Positions 22,942-33,559 are shown, counted from the first letter of the stretch. The stretch is 64,000 nucleotides of DNA from Prostheceraeus crozeri (GCA_907163375.1 CAJQUW010001420.1:992001-1056000); one strand, 5' to 3'. Translations and numbers: made by a program. The notes: generated by a model from the sequence alone, not told the origin.

Positions 22942-23544
22942 GGTTAATGATCATTTCCAAGCATAGCCAAAAATGATCCAAGCATAGCCAAAAACCCCAG
23001 CATAGCCAAAACTTTTCTGCCATCAATCAGATTTCCCAAGCGAGCCAAACTTACGCTATGCAAGCATAGAACTAATTAGAAATCAAGTTTCAGAGCTCTA
23101 CGACACAAAACGCCAGAGATAGACGGCGTTAAACGCCTTAGCATGGCCAAAAATGTGCAAAAAATAAGCATGGCCAAGTGTTGTTTTACAAGTGTTTGGC
23201 AAATAAAAAGCCTAGATTACTGGCTCCCTTGAATAAAAAGCGTTAATCATCCATTAAATTTAGATATGACTTGATTGAGAAATATATTGGAACAAGGAAA
23301 TGTTCAGTCTGCTTACTTGGATCGACCTAAATATTGTCTGCATGTCTTCGACAACCGAAGGCGTTTCACGCCATCTAAAAAAGATCGAACTCGTTTCGAG
23401 TCGTAGAGCCCTGAAACTTGATTTCTAATTATTTCTATGCTTGGATAGCGTAATTTTGGCTCGCTTGGGAAATCTGATTGATATTAGGAAAATTGTGGCT
23501 ATGCTTGGATCATTTTTGGCTATGCTTGGAAATGATCATTAACC
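22942..23544. mobile_element. 603-bp foldback with 8-bp duplication
   Basis: Arms of about 150 bp are inverted copies, beginning GGTTAATGATCATTTCCAAG and containing repeated AGCATAGCCAAAA units. GAAAGCAG flanks both sides perfectly (22934-22941 and 23545-23552). If the last base of the right tip is excluded, the duplication could be read as nine bases. The first ten bases match the tips of the 10.35-kb foldback that contains it. No coding sequence. Long arms and an 8-9 bp duplication fit Mutator-like or foldback elements, but the family is not fixed. Confidence 0.8.
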
Positions 23545-23942
23545 GAAAGCAGCCAACCCAAGCACAGAATATACGACGCTGAAGGGAGTAATTGAGCAGA
23601 AATGCAGACAATTACAGCACAGTTGAACAGGAGCGAATAAGCGACGACCGATGACAGACGGGGATGTTCACTAAGTTACACTAATAGACGGCTGATTAAT
23701 GAACTAAACCGGATAACAAAACCATTTTACATTTTACTCACATCTTTCATGAATATATGATGACATTGTGCAGGGATGAGAATTTTCCGCGTAACCTTGG
23801 ATATACGCGGGTCCCTAATGAGTTTGCCTAATGCATTCTACTATTCCAGTTGTGACCCTTGTATCCTGAAAACCCGCCAGGCCCCCAACCCCGCTATCCC
23901 ATTCTCATCTGTGATTATGTTTAATTTACCTCTTCCTTTCAG

Positions 23943-24311
23943 TCACACTGATGTTGTTGCGTCTTCCTCCTTAGCTGCTCAGTTAGCTGAAATCCAAAAG
24001 AATTGAGTGATTATTGATGAAGTGCTTTTTTCATTACTCATCATTTTCACAAAACATTTGGATTATCAGGCATAATCATCTTTTGCTGAGAGCGTGATGG
24101 AATTATAAGCTTCAGGAATTAGCCCGGTAAGACAACTAACCCTACTGTGATTACTGGAATAATTAAAATTAATTACAGAAAACATTCGTTGATATATTTT
24201 ACAGATCGAGAACCAAAAACATGTGGAGAATGCGGTTACAACTCTCCTGGCCAACTACGGTACATGTTCCGCAGTAGACAAATTTCCTGCAGGAGATTTT
24301 CTCATGTTGAA
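23943..24311 (+). other. Possible host exon remnants
   Basis: Two segments have splice-like borders. First, ACCTCTTCCTTTCAG precedes 23943-24006, which encodes HTDVVASSSLAAQLAEIQKN and a stop, like a last exon. Second, GATATATTTTACAG precedes 24205-24311 (107 bases). This ends at a GTAAGTAG donor and is open through KHVENAVTTLLANYG and DKFPAGDFLML. The peptides look like ordinary protein, but I do not recognise the gene. A last exon followed at once by an internal exon on the same strand is odd for one gene, so at least one call may be wrong. Confidence 0.25.
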
Positions 24312-24646
24312 GTAAGTAGGCTTCATGTAAGACCTTACCTTCCGACTAGTAGCCCGTGTCATTAGCTATTGACACACCGGATCACGAATGTAAGTAACTA
24401 TATATTGCTGCGGAATTCAGAGATCTGCATGCACATTAAACTGAGGATTTACGTAGGCCTACTTCTGATATTTCTCCATATCGCAGAATTGTAAGTTACC
24501 TAATTTTCTTGCACCTTCTCGGTTACCCCTCCAAACACGCCTCGCCACCTTCCAGTGGGGAGTAGCTGTCCCAAAATGACTAAAGTCGATATCAACTGTC
24601 ATAGATTTCATATGTTTCAGATACGAATTTCGAGTCAATACCCTTA

Positions 24647-25397
24647 TAGTCCGGGAGTTAGCGTGAAGTTGTGCAGGGAACGAGGTAGTACATAAAACTT
24701 TCACATAGCATAGTACACCTCTAACCTATTGCAAAACCTCGCGTCTGCCGGATCAGATCATTTGCTTTTCAGAAATAGAGAGGATAACACAATCCCATGT
24801 ATTTCCAGTGGTAAAATTGTGACATTTAAGGTGTTGACTCCATTTTTTCGAATTTTTGCTCATAAAAGTTACACAAATTGGTATTTTGTTGAACTGGTTA
24901 TTATAGAAATCATCAACAGATCATGATCTTTTAAACGAGCTATCATTCAGTGACAAAGGATGAAGCAATGTGTGCAAACAGACACTTTTCGTTAAAGTAT
25001 ATCAACAATTTTCCTGAAATTTCTATGTTAAAATTTGCAGTTACACCAACGAAAAGTGTCTGTTTGTACACTTTGCTTCATCCTCTGTCATAAAATGACA
25101 GCTCATTTAAAAGATCATGATCTGTAGATGATTTCTATAATAACCAGTTCAACAAAATACCAATTTGTGTAACTTTTATGAGCAAAAATTCGAAAAAATG
25201 GAGTCAACACCTTAAATGTCACAATTTTACCACTGGAAATACATGGGATTGTGCTATCCTCTCTATTTCTGAAAAGCAAATGATCTGATCCGGCAGACGC
25301 GAAGTTTTGCAATAGGTTAGAGGTGTACTATGCTATGTGAAAGTTTTATGCACTACCTCGTTCCCTCCTGCACAACTTCACGCTAGCTCCCGGACTA
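24647..25397. mobile_element. PIF/Harbinger-like foldback MITE
   Basis: The arms are about 345 bp, inverted and nearly identical, around a loop of about 50 bp. Tips are TAGTCCGGGAG and CTCCCGGACTA, with TTA on both sides (24644-24646 and 25398-25400). The 3-bp TWA target is characteristic of PIF/Harbinger. The element is non-coding; the two matching 65-residue frames are the same arm read on each strand. The high arm identity suggests recent origin or gene conversion. Confidence 0.8.
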
Positions 25398-26109
25398 TTA
25401 CCATTGATTCCATGTAGGCTCCTGTATTAACGAAATTAGCAAAACTTATCACAAAGTTGCCCATTTAGAATCGAGAAACGGCTTCCTCTATCTCAACCAA
25501 AATTTAGTGAAAAAAATTAAATCAGATGAATTTCACACGACGCTTCAAACTGTTTTGAAACGTTTTTCAACGTTCAGAACGCGCGTTAGAAAGACAGAAT
25601 CTTTGATAAGTCCGGAAATCAAGAAAGACAGTCCCCGAACTATGACTGTCCCCTGTTTCGAGCCAATAGGAAAATATTTCAGCATGTTTTTGGTCAGGGA
25701 GAACCATAGTTTTTGTCTTCCAATATGCCATTGCAGAGAATCCTGATAACAGCATAAACTGAATCGAAATAAGTTTAAGCGTTATCTAATTATTGCCTTC
25801 AAGAGTTCATCGAAAGCAAACTCAGTCTATCTGACTACTCTAGACCGAAATGTAAGACATGGAGACATTGTATTGTTATACTTAAATTGACTGGCAATAT
25901 CTACACTTACTTAAATACAAAAAATATGCAAATGGGCCTATATTAAAAAGGCTAGTTGAAAATTCATGCAACGGTACTAAATCGTCACTTTGAATTTTCA
26001 TGTCTGTTTCTGAAAGTATTCTCCTGTTTTTAATTTCAATGTGATTTTCACAAAATTAGCGCAGCATTCTAAAAATTCGCGCAATCGCGCAGTAATGCCA
26101 AGATTAGCG

Positions 26110-26725
26110 CAACTAGCTGTGGGAGAAAAGTGTTCTTGCTGATCAGCATAGAGCGTCTGAAAGCTTTTGTCGAGCCATTCCTGGTAAAAGAACAAACAGG
26201 CTTCCGCAGAGACAGCAGTAGTGTGCAACAGATCCTTACTGATGGTCTGATCGATTTCTGTAAGGCTTTCGGTAACATTCGACAAGACGCCATGTGGGAA
26301 GTACTGAAATTATATGGAGTGGGTGCTAAGATTATCCACATTTTGAAGAGCATGCACTACAGTGCCAAGGCTGCAGTCAGCATCGGAAATGAAACTGGTG
26401 ACTGGTTCAGACAAGGATTCCAGACAGGGCGATCCCTTGTAACCTGCTATTTTGCTTTGTATGCCTGGAACGTGCTATAACAATGCGACAGGTTTGTCAA
26501 TTCAGGGACGACCTACTAACAACTCAAGCCTTGTCGATGATATACCACTTTCGTTTGAAAGTTGGTGAGAACTGGAGAATAGCCTAAACTTAATTTCTTC
26601 AGATGCAGTAAGATGTGGCTGTAAGATTAACACCGTTAAAACGAAGAGATTAGTGATAGTGGAGACAAGTCAAAAAGCAGACCCACAGCTTTCGACAAAC
26701 AGCAGTGCAATCGAAGCAGTGCACA
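26110..26725 (+). pseudogene. RTE reverse transcriptase fragment, right arm
   Basis: This is the mirror copy of 18720-19338. The 116-residue frame at 26130-26480 differs from the left-arm frame at two residues (GVGAK for GVDAK, TGRSLV for TGRFLV). The internal deletion is shared, so it predates the arm duplication. The N-terminal part of the gene is absent on this side because the arm ends at 25547. Confidence 0.7.
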
Positions 26726-26734
26726 AGTTATTCC

Positions 26735-26965
26735 TTTCATATCCAACTTGTTTCATACTACTTATATAGGAGAGTCATCTCGGTAGTATATAAATAAGCA
26801 AATTTTGACTTTTTTCAAAAGTGATCAAATAATTTTTTGGAGCTCCAGAACGCAATCTCCCCAAGAAACTGAATCTTCTCATATAAAAATTTTCACTGTA
26901 TACAGATATTTGAGTATTTGAGTATATATATACAGATTTTATATATACAGGTTACTTACGACACT
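26735..26965 (+). repeat. Partial CATAGAG-MITE relative, right arm
   Basis: This is the inverted copy of 18480-18775, with the same block order and near identity. Confidence 0.6.
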
Positions 26966-27135
26966 GTAACCTATGTATCCCTACTCCATGACACAGACAC
27001 AAGATTACATCCTAATAACAGAATCCGATGTCTATGATCTCTAACTACACCAACCAACGAACTTCTGTAAAAAGAAGAAATAGACGACACATACGAAACC
27101 AAGCCAAATCAAGCAGAAAAACCCTGCTTCCAACT

Positions 27136-27850
27136 GGCTTTTTAGGCCATATTTTCAAACTTGTGAAGGCAGTGTAGGACAGAGTATTGGATGGATTTTG
27201 ATGAAACTTTACTTGAAGGTGAGTGAGGTAGTGTAAAGCTTAAGTTTGGCTCTATTGCGTTTTCCGCAAAGATGCGCAGAAGTTGTGGCTCGATGTGTGT
27301 TTGAAAGTTTGAAATGCCGCTGAATAGGCCATATTTTCAAACTTGTGAAGGCTGTGTAGGACAGAGTATTGGACGGATTTTGATGAAACTTTACTTGAAG
27401 GTGAGTGAGGTAGTGTAGAGCTTAAGTTTGTCTCTATTGCGTTTTCCGCAAAGATGCGCAGAAGTTGTGGCTCGATGTGTGTTTGAAAGTTTGAAATGTC
27501 GCTGAATAGGCCATATTTTCAAACTTGTGAAGGCTGTGTAGGACAGAGTATTGGATGGATTTTGATGAAACTTTACTTGAAGGTGAGTGAGGTAGTGTAG
27601 AGCTTAAGTTTGTCTCTATTGCGTTTTCCGCAAAGATGCGCAGAAGTTGTGGCTCGATGTGTGTTTGAAAGTTCGAAATGCCGCTGAATAGGCCATATTT
27701 TCAAACTTGTGAAGGCTGTGTAGGACAGAGTATTGGATGGATTTTGATGAAACTTTACTTGAAGGTGAGTGAGGTAGTGTAGATCTTAAGTTTGTCTCTA
27801 TTGCGTTTTCCGCAAAGATGCGTAGAAGTTGTGGCTCGATGTGTTTTTTT
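27136..27850. repeat. 182-bp tandem array in the right arm
   Basis: The word CCGCAAAGATGCG recurs at 27264, 27446, 27628 and 27810, giving the same 182-bp period as the left array in the opposite orientation. Both arrays have four units and break in the same place. Confidence 0.85.
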
Positions 27851-27899
27851 TCGTGATGTTATTTGTTTTGGCTCTATAGTAAAAAATCATTAACCGATT

Positions 27900-28420
27900 A
27901 TTGTCGATGGCTTTATCTATCTTCCTCTCTCGGGGCAGTCGCTGGAGTGTCGCCGAGATTGCACCGATTGGCCAAAATCTAACACGAGTCACACATGATC
28001 AGAGCAATGTCTCGTTGATGTCATCAACAACAATCCAATGCCAATCTATCAATGTGCCGTTCGCAGGCGCAGAACAGCTCGGCGACGCCTTTCAGCTCGT
28101 CGCGGCCACTGCATGCAACCCACAGAGAAGCAATGTATCTCTGTGATTCAACCCAGGCGAAGGAAGGAATTCTTTAGGAGTGACACTACACACACTGACC
28201 GTTTAATCACGGCAGGTCTGACAACACACGTGGCTAGTAGTTTACGCATACATGCCTTCATTTCTTCATTCTTTCATGATTGTTTGAAAACATCAAAGAG
28301 AATTCTAGACTAGAACCGGGTACTTTACATAGGACCTACATGTATATGCTGCATGCTATAAGATATGCCGAAGCCAAGACTGATTTTAGCCCGGGACGTT
28401 TTGAAGCACGCTAAGCCACT
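27900..28420. other. GC-richer flank without a recognised gene
   Basis: 27901-28146 is open on the plus strand and less AT-rich than its surroundings, but the peptide matches nothing I know and has no splice-like edges. It may be unique host DNA bordering the giant foldback. Confidence 0.35.
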
Positions 28421-28422
28421 GA

Positions 28423-30158
28423 CATAGAGTAAGTATATTAGGTAGAGTGGTAACTCCGCATTTATTAAATCCCCAATGTGTATACACTTTCGATTTTATT
28501 AAATGAACTCGAGTGGGATATAGTTGGTAATTGTTACCAAAAGTGAGATATGCAAATTTTTGAAGTTCTGAAGAAAATGCCACGAAATCGAGTGATCATA
28601 ATTGCAATGCAGAAGGAAAGATGGTATTTCACAGATTCTCATGACAGCCTTAGAGATTTAATGATTGGTCCACATTTAATAATATGGGTCCACATCACTA
28701 TTCAGATTCAAGAAATGAAACATGAATTTAGTGAATCATAAAATCATGCCGGTGAAAATTGAATTGAAAGCTTGAAATTTCAGCCAAAAAAGCACGAATA
28801 ATATCGCGACTTTTCATGAAGACTTCCATTGTAAAACGGATCATGAAATTCCCTTGATAATCAGCTTAATATCCGCTTGTTGGGATGCTTATTAGAAAAT
28901 ATTCATTCCTTTTGATATCCAACTTGTTTCATATTACTTATAAAGCGGACGCCATCTCTTAAGTATAAATTTGCAAAATTTTGACTTTTTTAAAACTGTT
29001 TAAATAATGTTTTGGACCACGGGAACGTAATCTCTGCAAAAACTGAATCTTTTCATATAGAAATTTTCACTGTATACAGATACTTTTTTGAGTCGACACC
29101 ATAGAGTAGGTATATTATGTAGAGTGGTAACTGCGCATTTATTAAATCACCAAGGTGTATACACTTTCGATTATATTAAATGAACTCAAGGGAGATGCAG
29201 GTGGTATTGTCACCAAATGTAAAATATGCAAATTTTTGCAGTTTTGCAAAAATTACAACGGAATTGAGTCATCATGATTGTAATGCGATGGTAATACCAT
29301 AGAGTAGGGTCGACTCAAAAAAGTATATGTATACAGTGAAAATTTTTATATCAAAGGATTGAGTGTTTCTCGGAGATAACGTTCCCGTGGTCCAAAACAT
29401 TATTTGAGCAGCTTTGAAAAAAGTCAAAATTTGCCAATTTATATACTACCGAGATGACTCTCCTATACAAGTAGTATGAAACGAGTTGGATATCAAAAGG
29501 AATGAATATTTGCTAATAAGCATCCAAACTAAGCGGAAATCAAGCTGATTATCAAGGGAATTTCATGAATTGCATTATAATGAAAGTCTTCAAGAAAAAG
29601 TCGCGATATTATTTATGGTTTCATGGCTGAAATTTCAAGTTTTTAATTCAATTTTTACCGGCATGATTTTATGATGCGATCACTAAATTCATGCTTCATT
29701 TATTGAATCTGAATAGTGATGTGGAACCATTTACATCTTTCAAAGCTCAATGAAGTCATTGTCTTTGATTATGTGATTTTGCTGTGCCAGCGCAGGTTGC
29801 CTGTGATATGATCTCGCTTAAGAAAATGCTCTTGGGTTTCAGCATGAAAGTAAAAGGAACCCATGGAATTGCTAATTTAGCAAACATTAAATCTTCAAGC
29901 CTGTCATGAGAATCTGTGAAATGCCATCATTCCTTCTGCATTGCAATTATGATCACTCGATTTCGTGGCATTTTCTTCAGAACTTCAAAAATTTGCATAT
30001 CTCACATTTGGTAACAATTACCGACTATATCCCACTCGAGTTCATTTAATAAAATCGAAAGTGTATACACATTGGGGATTTAATAAATGCGGAGTTACCA
30101 CTCTACCTAATATACTTACTCTATGGTCGACACTCTACCTATATATCCCTAATCTATG
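28423..30158 (+). mobile_element. CATAGAG MITE carrying a nested composite copy
   Basis: The left tip (CATAGAGTAAGTATATTAG at 28423) and the body run to GAGTCGACAC at 29099. The right tip resumes at 30126 and ends CCCTAATCTATG at 30158. Between them lies the 1026-bp insertion at 29100-30125. Compared with the 10509-11347 copy, this one also lacks about 200 bp of its middle. No duplication was found at the outer ends. Confidence 0.75.
29100..30125 (-). mobile_element. Composite CATAGAG element with 8-bp duplication
   Basis: A unit bounded by CATAGAGTAGG and its inverse CTTACTCTATG is flanked by GTCGACAC at 29092-29099 and 30126-30133. It consists of a 200-bp left-end fragment in plus orientation followed, from about 29304, by a nearly full copy in minus orientation. 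The outer ends therefore form a long inverted repeat. The perfect duplication shows that the composite moved as one piece into an older copy of its own family. Confidence 0.75.
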
Positions 30159-30159
30159 G

Positions 30160-30870
30160 ATGTGTTGCTCTTTTAAGATTGACGATGGCGTGCACTGATT
30201 GGTGCAAACAGGTTCACACGGATTGTCTCAACGCTCTAACACTCTGAAAGTTTCTAATTAAAAGTTTGCACGAATCAATATTATAAATAACAAAAATGAA
30301 AAAATTATATAAAGTTAACATCCATGAATGCTCACAAAGTGTATTGATAAGCTGTCGGTACCTTCCCATTGTCACCCACTGTGACATTGTTTAGGTACCG
30401 TTGTCACGGCGTTCTATTGTTTTCAGTGTGCATGTCCGTTCTGGCCTTATAGAATGTCGGTTGTCAATAGTCACTTCGATATTAAAATCAAACACACACC
30501 AGAATTATATACGGAGATAGGAAATAAAACGATTCGAAAGGATGCCCGTAGTAAGTTCTCGGATCACAAGAACGACGGACGTTACCAGAAACAGTTTGGA
30601 CTGAAAGGAAGTAAAGATTCCATAATTGCCACTGTGAGTTTGACGGTATTTCACGTGACAGAGACCAACGGGGTGTTCTAATAGAATACGTTGCTTTTGT
30701 GAACAACAATCCTTTTTGCAAATCAACATGAAGATTAAATAAGCATCCATGTATGAGCCGCTTTTCCTACTTTGTAAGGTGTCGCGGTTATGACAGAAAC
30801 GATCTTGAGCGAATCTCAGAAAACAATCCAACGATGAGGGAATTAACGATGGCTAAATCAAATTTCGATT
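30160..30870. other. Unassigned; 75-codon frame of unknown nature
   Basis: A plus-strand frame at 30454-30681 is rich in Lys and Asp (ARSKFSDHKNDGRYQKQFG) and could be a small exon or transposon debris. No family was recognised, and nothing next to it supports a function. Confidence 0.3.
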
Positions 30871-31955
30871 TTCATTCAGTCTACATAAACTCCGACCATT
30901 GTTATGGCAAATCCTAAGAAAGTATGGCCGTACCAACTCTCTCGTATCTGTTATCCGAGTGCTGCATGATGACATGACAGCAACACTCCTCTGCGTGAAC
31001 AGCGAAACGAAAGCCTTCCCTTTCAACACTGACGTGAAGCAGGGCCACGTTCTTGCCCCAACATTGTTCTCAATCTTCATGGCGGCCATGCTCCAGCTCG
31101 TGGAGAAGCATCTGCCCACCGAAATAGAAATCATCTACCACTTACGGAAGCGTGTTTGATCTCCTCCGCCTAAGCGCCAGGACCCTTGTGCGCCACAGGG
31201 TAGCTGTCCAGCTGCAGTATGCAGATGATGCAGTGGCTTGTGCCAGTGCTGAGGAAGAGCTAAAAGAGATTGCCAACGTTTTCAGTTTCGCATACAACAA
31301 GCTTGGACTAACCCTGAGTGTCCGAGTTATCCCTGAGTGATACAGTTAATCCGACGTCTTCCACTAAAGCTTCCAAGCTACCCTGACCTCAACGTCTGTG
31401 AACTCATCCAACATCGTGGTGAATATTGTGCGGCTCAATGTAGTCGAAAAATTCAAGCACTTGAGCAGTCAAGTAACGGCAACCACCATCATTGACCAAG
31501 AAATCGCCCATCGCATCAGCATGTTTGCGAGCAATTCTTTGCGTTAGGTGTCCGAGTCGGAGAACCAACGCCAGCGTCTTGCAGGAATGCAACACTAATA
31601 GTATTGAGGCCTAGATTGTCCACACCGGTTGCGATGAGGAGGCCGCGTGGCCAGAATGACAGAATCCAGGCTTCCGCAGCAACTGCTTTACTCAGAGCTA
31701 AGGACAGAAAGCCGCGCAGTGGGAAGGCCGATGAAGCGTTTCAAGATATCTTGAAGGAGACATTGAGGAACTGCAGGATTGATTCTGACAACTGGGATGA
31801 TCTCGCGCAGGACTGTGCGGCCTGGCGGCAGACCGTCCATTAGGGAGCGGTTGACTTCGAGATGAACCGGCTAGAGGAGGAAGCCGACTATGGAGGAAAG
31901 AAGCGGCAGCGGCGTCTAACGTCGCAGGAGCAGAAGACACGTGCGCTTGTGAAGT
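30870..31955 (+). mobile_element. LINE reverse transcriptase C-terminal fragment
   Basis: In plus-strand order, LWQILRKYGRTNSLVSVIR and HDDMTATLLC precede the B block DVKQGHVLAPTLFSIF (30899-31159). A frame change follows, then the catalytic box VQLQYADDAVACA (near 31215) in 31152-31340. Then come VEKFKHLSSQV, a K/R-rich tail with NWDDLAQDCAAWRQTV near 31790, and EMNRLEEEADYGGKKRQRR at about 31862-31920. The 5' portion, with endonuclease and fingers, is missing. At least two frameshifts and two stops are present. The clade was not assigned. A Penelope-like element begins at its 3' end. Confidence 0.75.
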
Positions 31956-32353
31956 GTGTGGTCGTGTGTGTGTCTGATATCATTTCGCTTCTTAAGTTTT
32001 GTCTTAGTTCTTCAGATTTTTGTTTTGACGGTTCTTTTTATCACCAAAAGTTTGGGTGTCCAATGGGCAGTCCTGTTTCTGTTGTTGTTGTTGCTAATTT
32101 GGTTATGCAATTTATTGAAAATCGAATTTTTTCGGATAGCACGTACGATGTACTACACTGGCGTCATTATGTCGATGACACATGGGTAGTTTTAGCGGAG
32201 AAAAATGTATCTGTTTTTCTTGAATACATCAATTCTGTTAATGAGTCGATACAATTTACTTGCGAATTTGAAAATGAGTCTATTCCATTTCTGGATCTTT
32301 GTATTTCTAGAAATATAGAAACGTTTTCTTTTTTCGGTTTCTCTATTTCGTAA
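31862..32353 (+). pseudogene. Fusion frame: LINE tail joined to Penelope reverse transcriptase
   Basis: The first 30 or so codons are the basic C-terminus of the upstream LINE. From about codon 37 the frame becomes Penelope-like: SDIISLLKFCLSSSDFCF, then YHQKFGCPMGSPVSVVV (B motif), then WRHYVDDTWVVL with the catalytic aspartate pair, then ESIPFLDLCI. It ends in a stop where the continuing frame has shifted. Two unrelated retroelements sharing one reading frame at their junction is probably accidental. Confidence 0.75.
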
Positions 32354-32375
32354 AGCTACTGAGTCTAATCGTTAT

Positions 32376-33044
32376 TTGAACTTCGCATCCCACAACCCTG
32401 TTTGTCAAAAACGTTCTGTTATCAAGTGCTTGACTAGGAGATCCGTGGTTTTTTCTTCTTCAGATGAAGATTGTAATATGCAAACTAAAGAAATGTCAAA
32501 TTTGTTAGTTGCCAATGCCTATCCCCCTGAGTTTGTGAAACTAATTTTCACTAATGTTCGGTCTACTCAAGAAGTTGAGTCCAGGATATCTTCGATATAC
32601 CTTCCATATGTTGCTAAGACTTCTGAAGCCATAGCTAGAATTCCTCGCCCATGTGATGTCAAAACTTTTTACCGACCATGTAAACGTATTCGTAATTTTC
32701 TGCCGACTCCCAAAGATCCCATTGAGTTTTCTCAAAAGAGGGAAAATGTTTACAAATTGTTTTGTAACAACTGTGATAAATTTTACATTGGACAATCTTG
32801 CAACAGTCTCGGAACTAGAGTGAATCAGCATCACTCGGCCTTACGTCTTATGTATCCGGAAAAGTCTGCAGTTGCAGAGCACGCTCTAGAGAGTGGTCAT
32901 GCCATAATGTGGGACGAACCAAAAATTCTTGAAACCGAGAGGAACTACCACAAAAGACTTTTCCTGGAATCGTGGCATTCAAAAAGCCAACAAACTCTAA
33001 ATCGATGTGAGTTAACTGTCCCTTCTGTATATAATAACCTGTAA
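32376..33044 (+). pseudogene. Penelope linker and GIY-YIG endonuclease
   Basis: The 222-residue frame begins in the Penelope linker and ends at the usual terminus. The linker includes CDVKTFYRPCKRIRNFLP near residues 93-110. The nuclease domain follows: VYKLFCNNCDKFYIGQS (about 129-145, the GIY-YIG strands), then GTRVNQHHSALR with the catalytic arginine, SAVAEHALESGH with the conserved histidine, and ETERNYHKRLFLESWHS with the metal-binding glutamate. All key residues seem present. In the family this nuclease nicks target DNA to prime reverse transcription. The lack of an N-terminal half makes the copy defective. Confidence 0.8.
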
Positions 33045-33186
33045 CTTTTGATTTTATTCTCTTCATTTGTTATTATCGCATTGTCTTAATTGCCGTATTC
33101 TTTTATTGTTCATTATCAACTTTGTCTATCAAATTGTCTGGCGAATGATATTCAGTTCATTTAGAGATATCGATGTCAGTCTCTGT

Positions 33187-33217
33187 CTTGAAGACGCGAT
33201 CCGAGGTGGTCGTGAAA
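33187..33217 (+). ncRNA. Degenerate hammerhead-like motif in the Penelope 3' region
   Basis: CTTGAAGA at 33187-33194 and GAAA at 33214-33217 bracket a segment in which CGATC can pair with GGTCG, resembling stem II of a hammerhead ribozyme. Penelope-like elements are known to carry hammerhead motifs. The canonical CTGATGA core is altered to CTTGAAGA, so self-cleavage is doubtful. Confidence 0.3.
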
Positions 33218-33299
33218 TATCGGCAGTCTTGCTTTTTTAATATAATGTACGTCGTGGAACATTGAATTTTTGAAATTCTGTCCGACAGTACTACCATGT

Positions 33300-33556
33300 T
33301 CAAAATAAACATTAAATCTCCAAGGCTGTCATGACACTGAGAATCTGCAAAATATCATAATTCCTTCTGCATTATAATCATGATCATTCAATTCCGCGTG
33401 GTAATTTCTTCAGAACTGCAAAAATTTGCATATCTCACATTTGTAAACAATTCCCATTTATATCCCCCTCGAGTTCATTTAATAAAATCAAAAGTGTATA
33501 CACATTGGGGATTAATAAATGCGGAGTTACCACTCTACCTAACATAATTACTCTAT
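33300..33556 (-). mobile_element. CATAGAG MITE, truncated copy
   Basis: In reverse orientation this matches the first 250 bases of the family, ending at the tip TTACTCTATAG near 33556. The inner two thirds are absent. It lies 40 bp downstream of Penelope-like element 2. Confidence 0.7.
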
Positions 33557-33559
33557 AGA

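Larger units (their letters stand above)
17544..27895. mobile_element. 10.35-kb giant foldback with 2.35-kb arms
   Basis: 17544-19901 and 25547-27895 are inverted copies of one another, nearly identical by eye (for example one mismatch across the segment around 19441-19480). The tips read GGTTAATGATTTTTTACTA on the left, with its inverse on the right. The immediate flanks are GCTTATTG on the left and GATTATTG on the right, a 7-of-8 direct match that could be an aged 8-bp target-site duplication. Each arm holds a four-copy 182-bp tandem array, a MITE-like fragment and RTE reverse transcriptase debris. The 5.6-kb spacer holds the hAT fragment, more RTE and two smaller foldbacks. It may be a composite foldback transposon or a local inverted duplication. 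Confidence 0.75.
31955..33260 (+). mobile_element. Penelope-like element 2, C-terminal half with GIY-YIG nuclease
   Basis: This element starts at the block right after the A motif of Penelope reverse transcriptase and runs through the YVDD box, a linker and the nuclease to a 3' region near 33260. It lacks the N-terminal half, which element 1 (11524-12575) retains. Element 1 ends at almost the same protein position where this one begins. One frameshift near 32350 separates the reverse transcriptase and nuclease frames. Confidence 0.85.

Noticed and set aside
24729-25312. Two nearly identical 65-residue frames on opposite strands
   Set aside because: They are the two arms of one palindromic MITE read on each strand.
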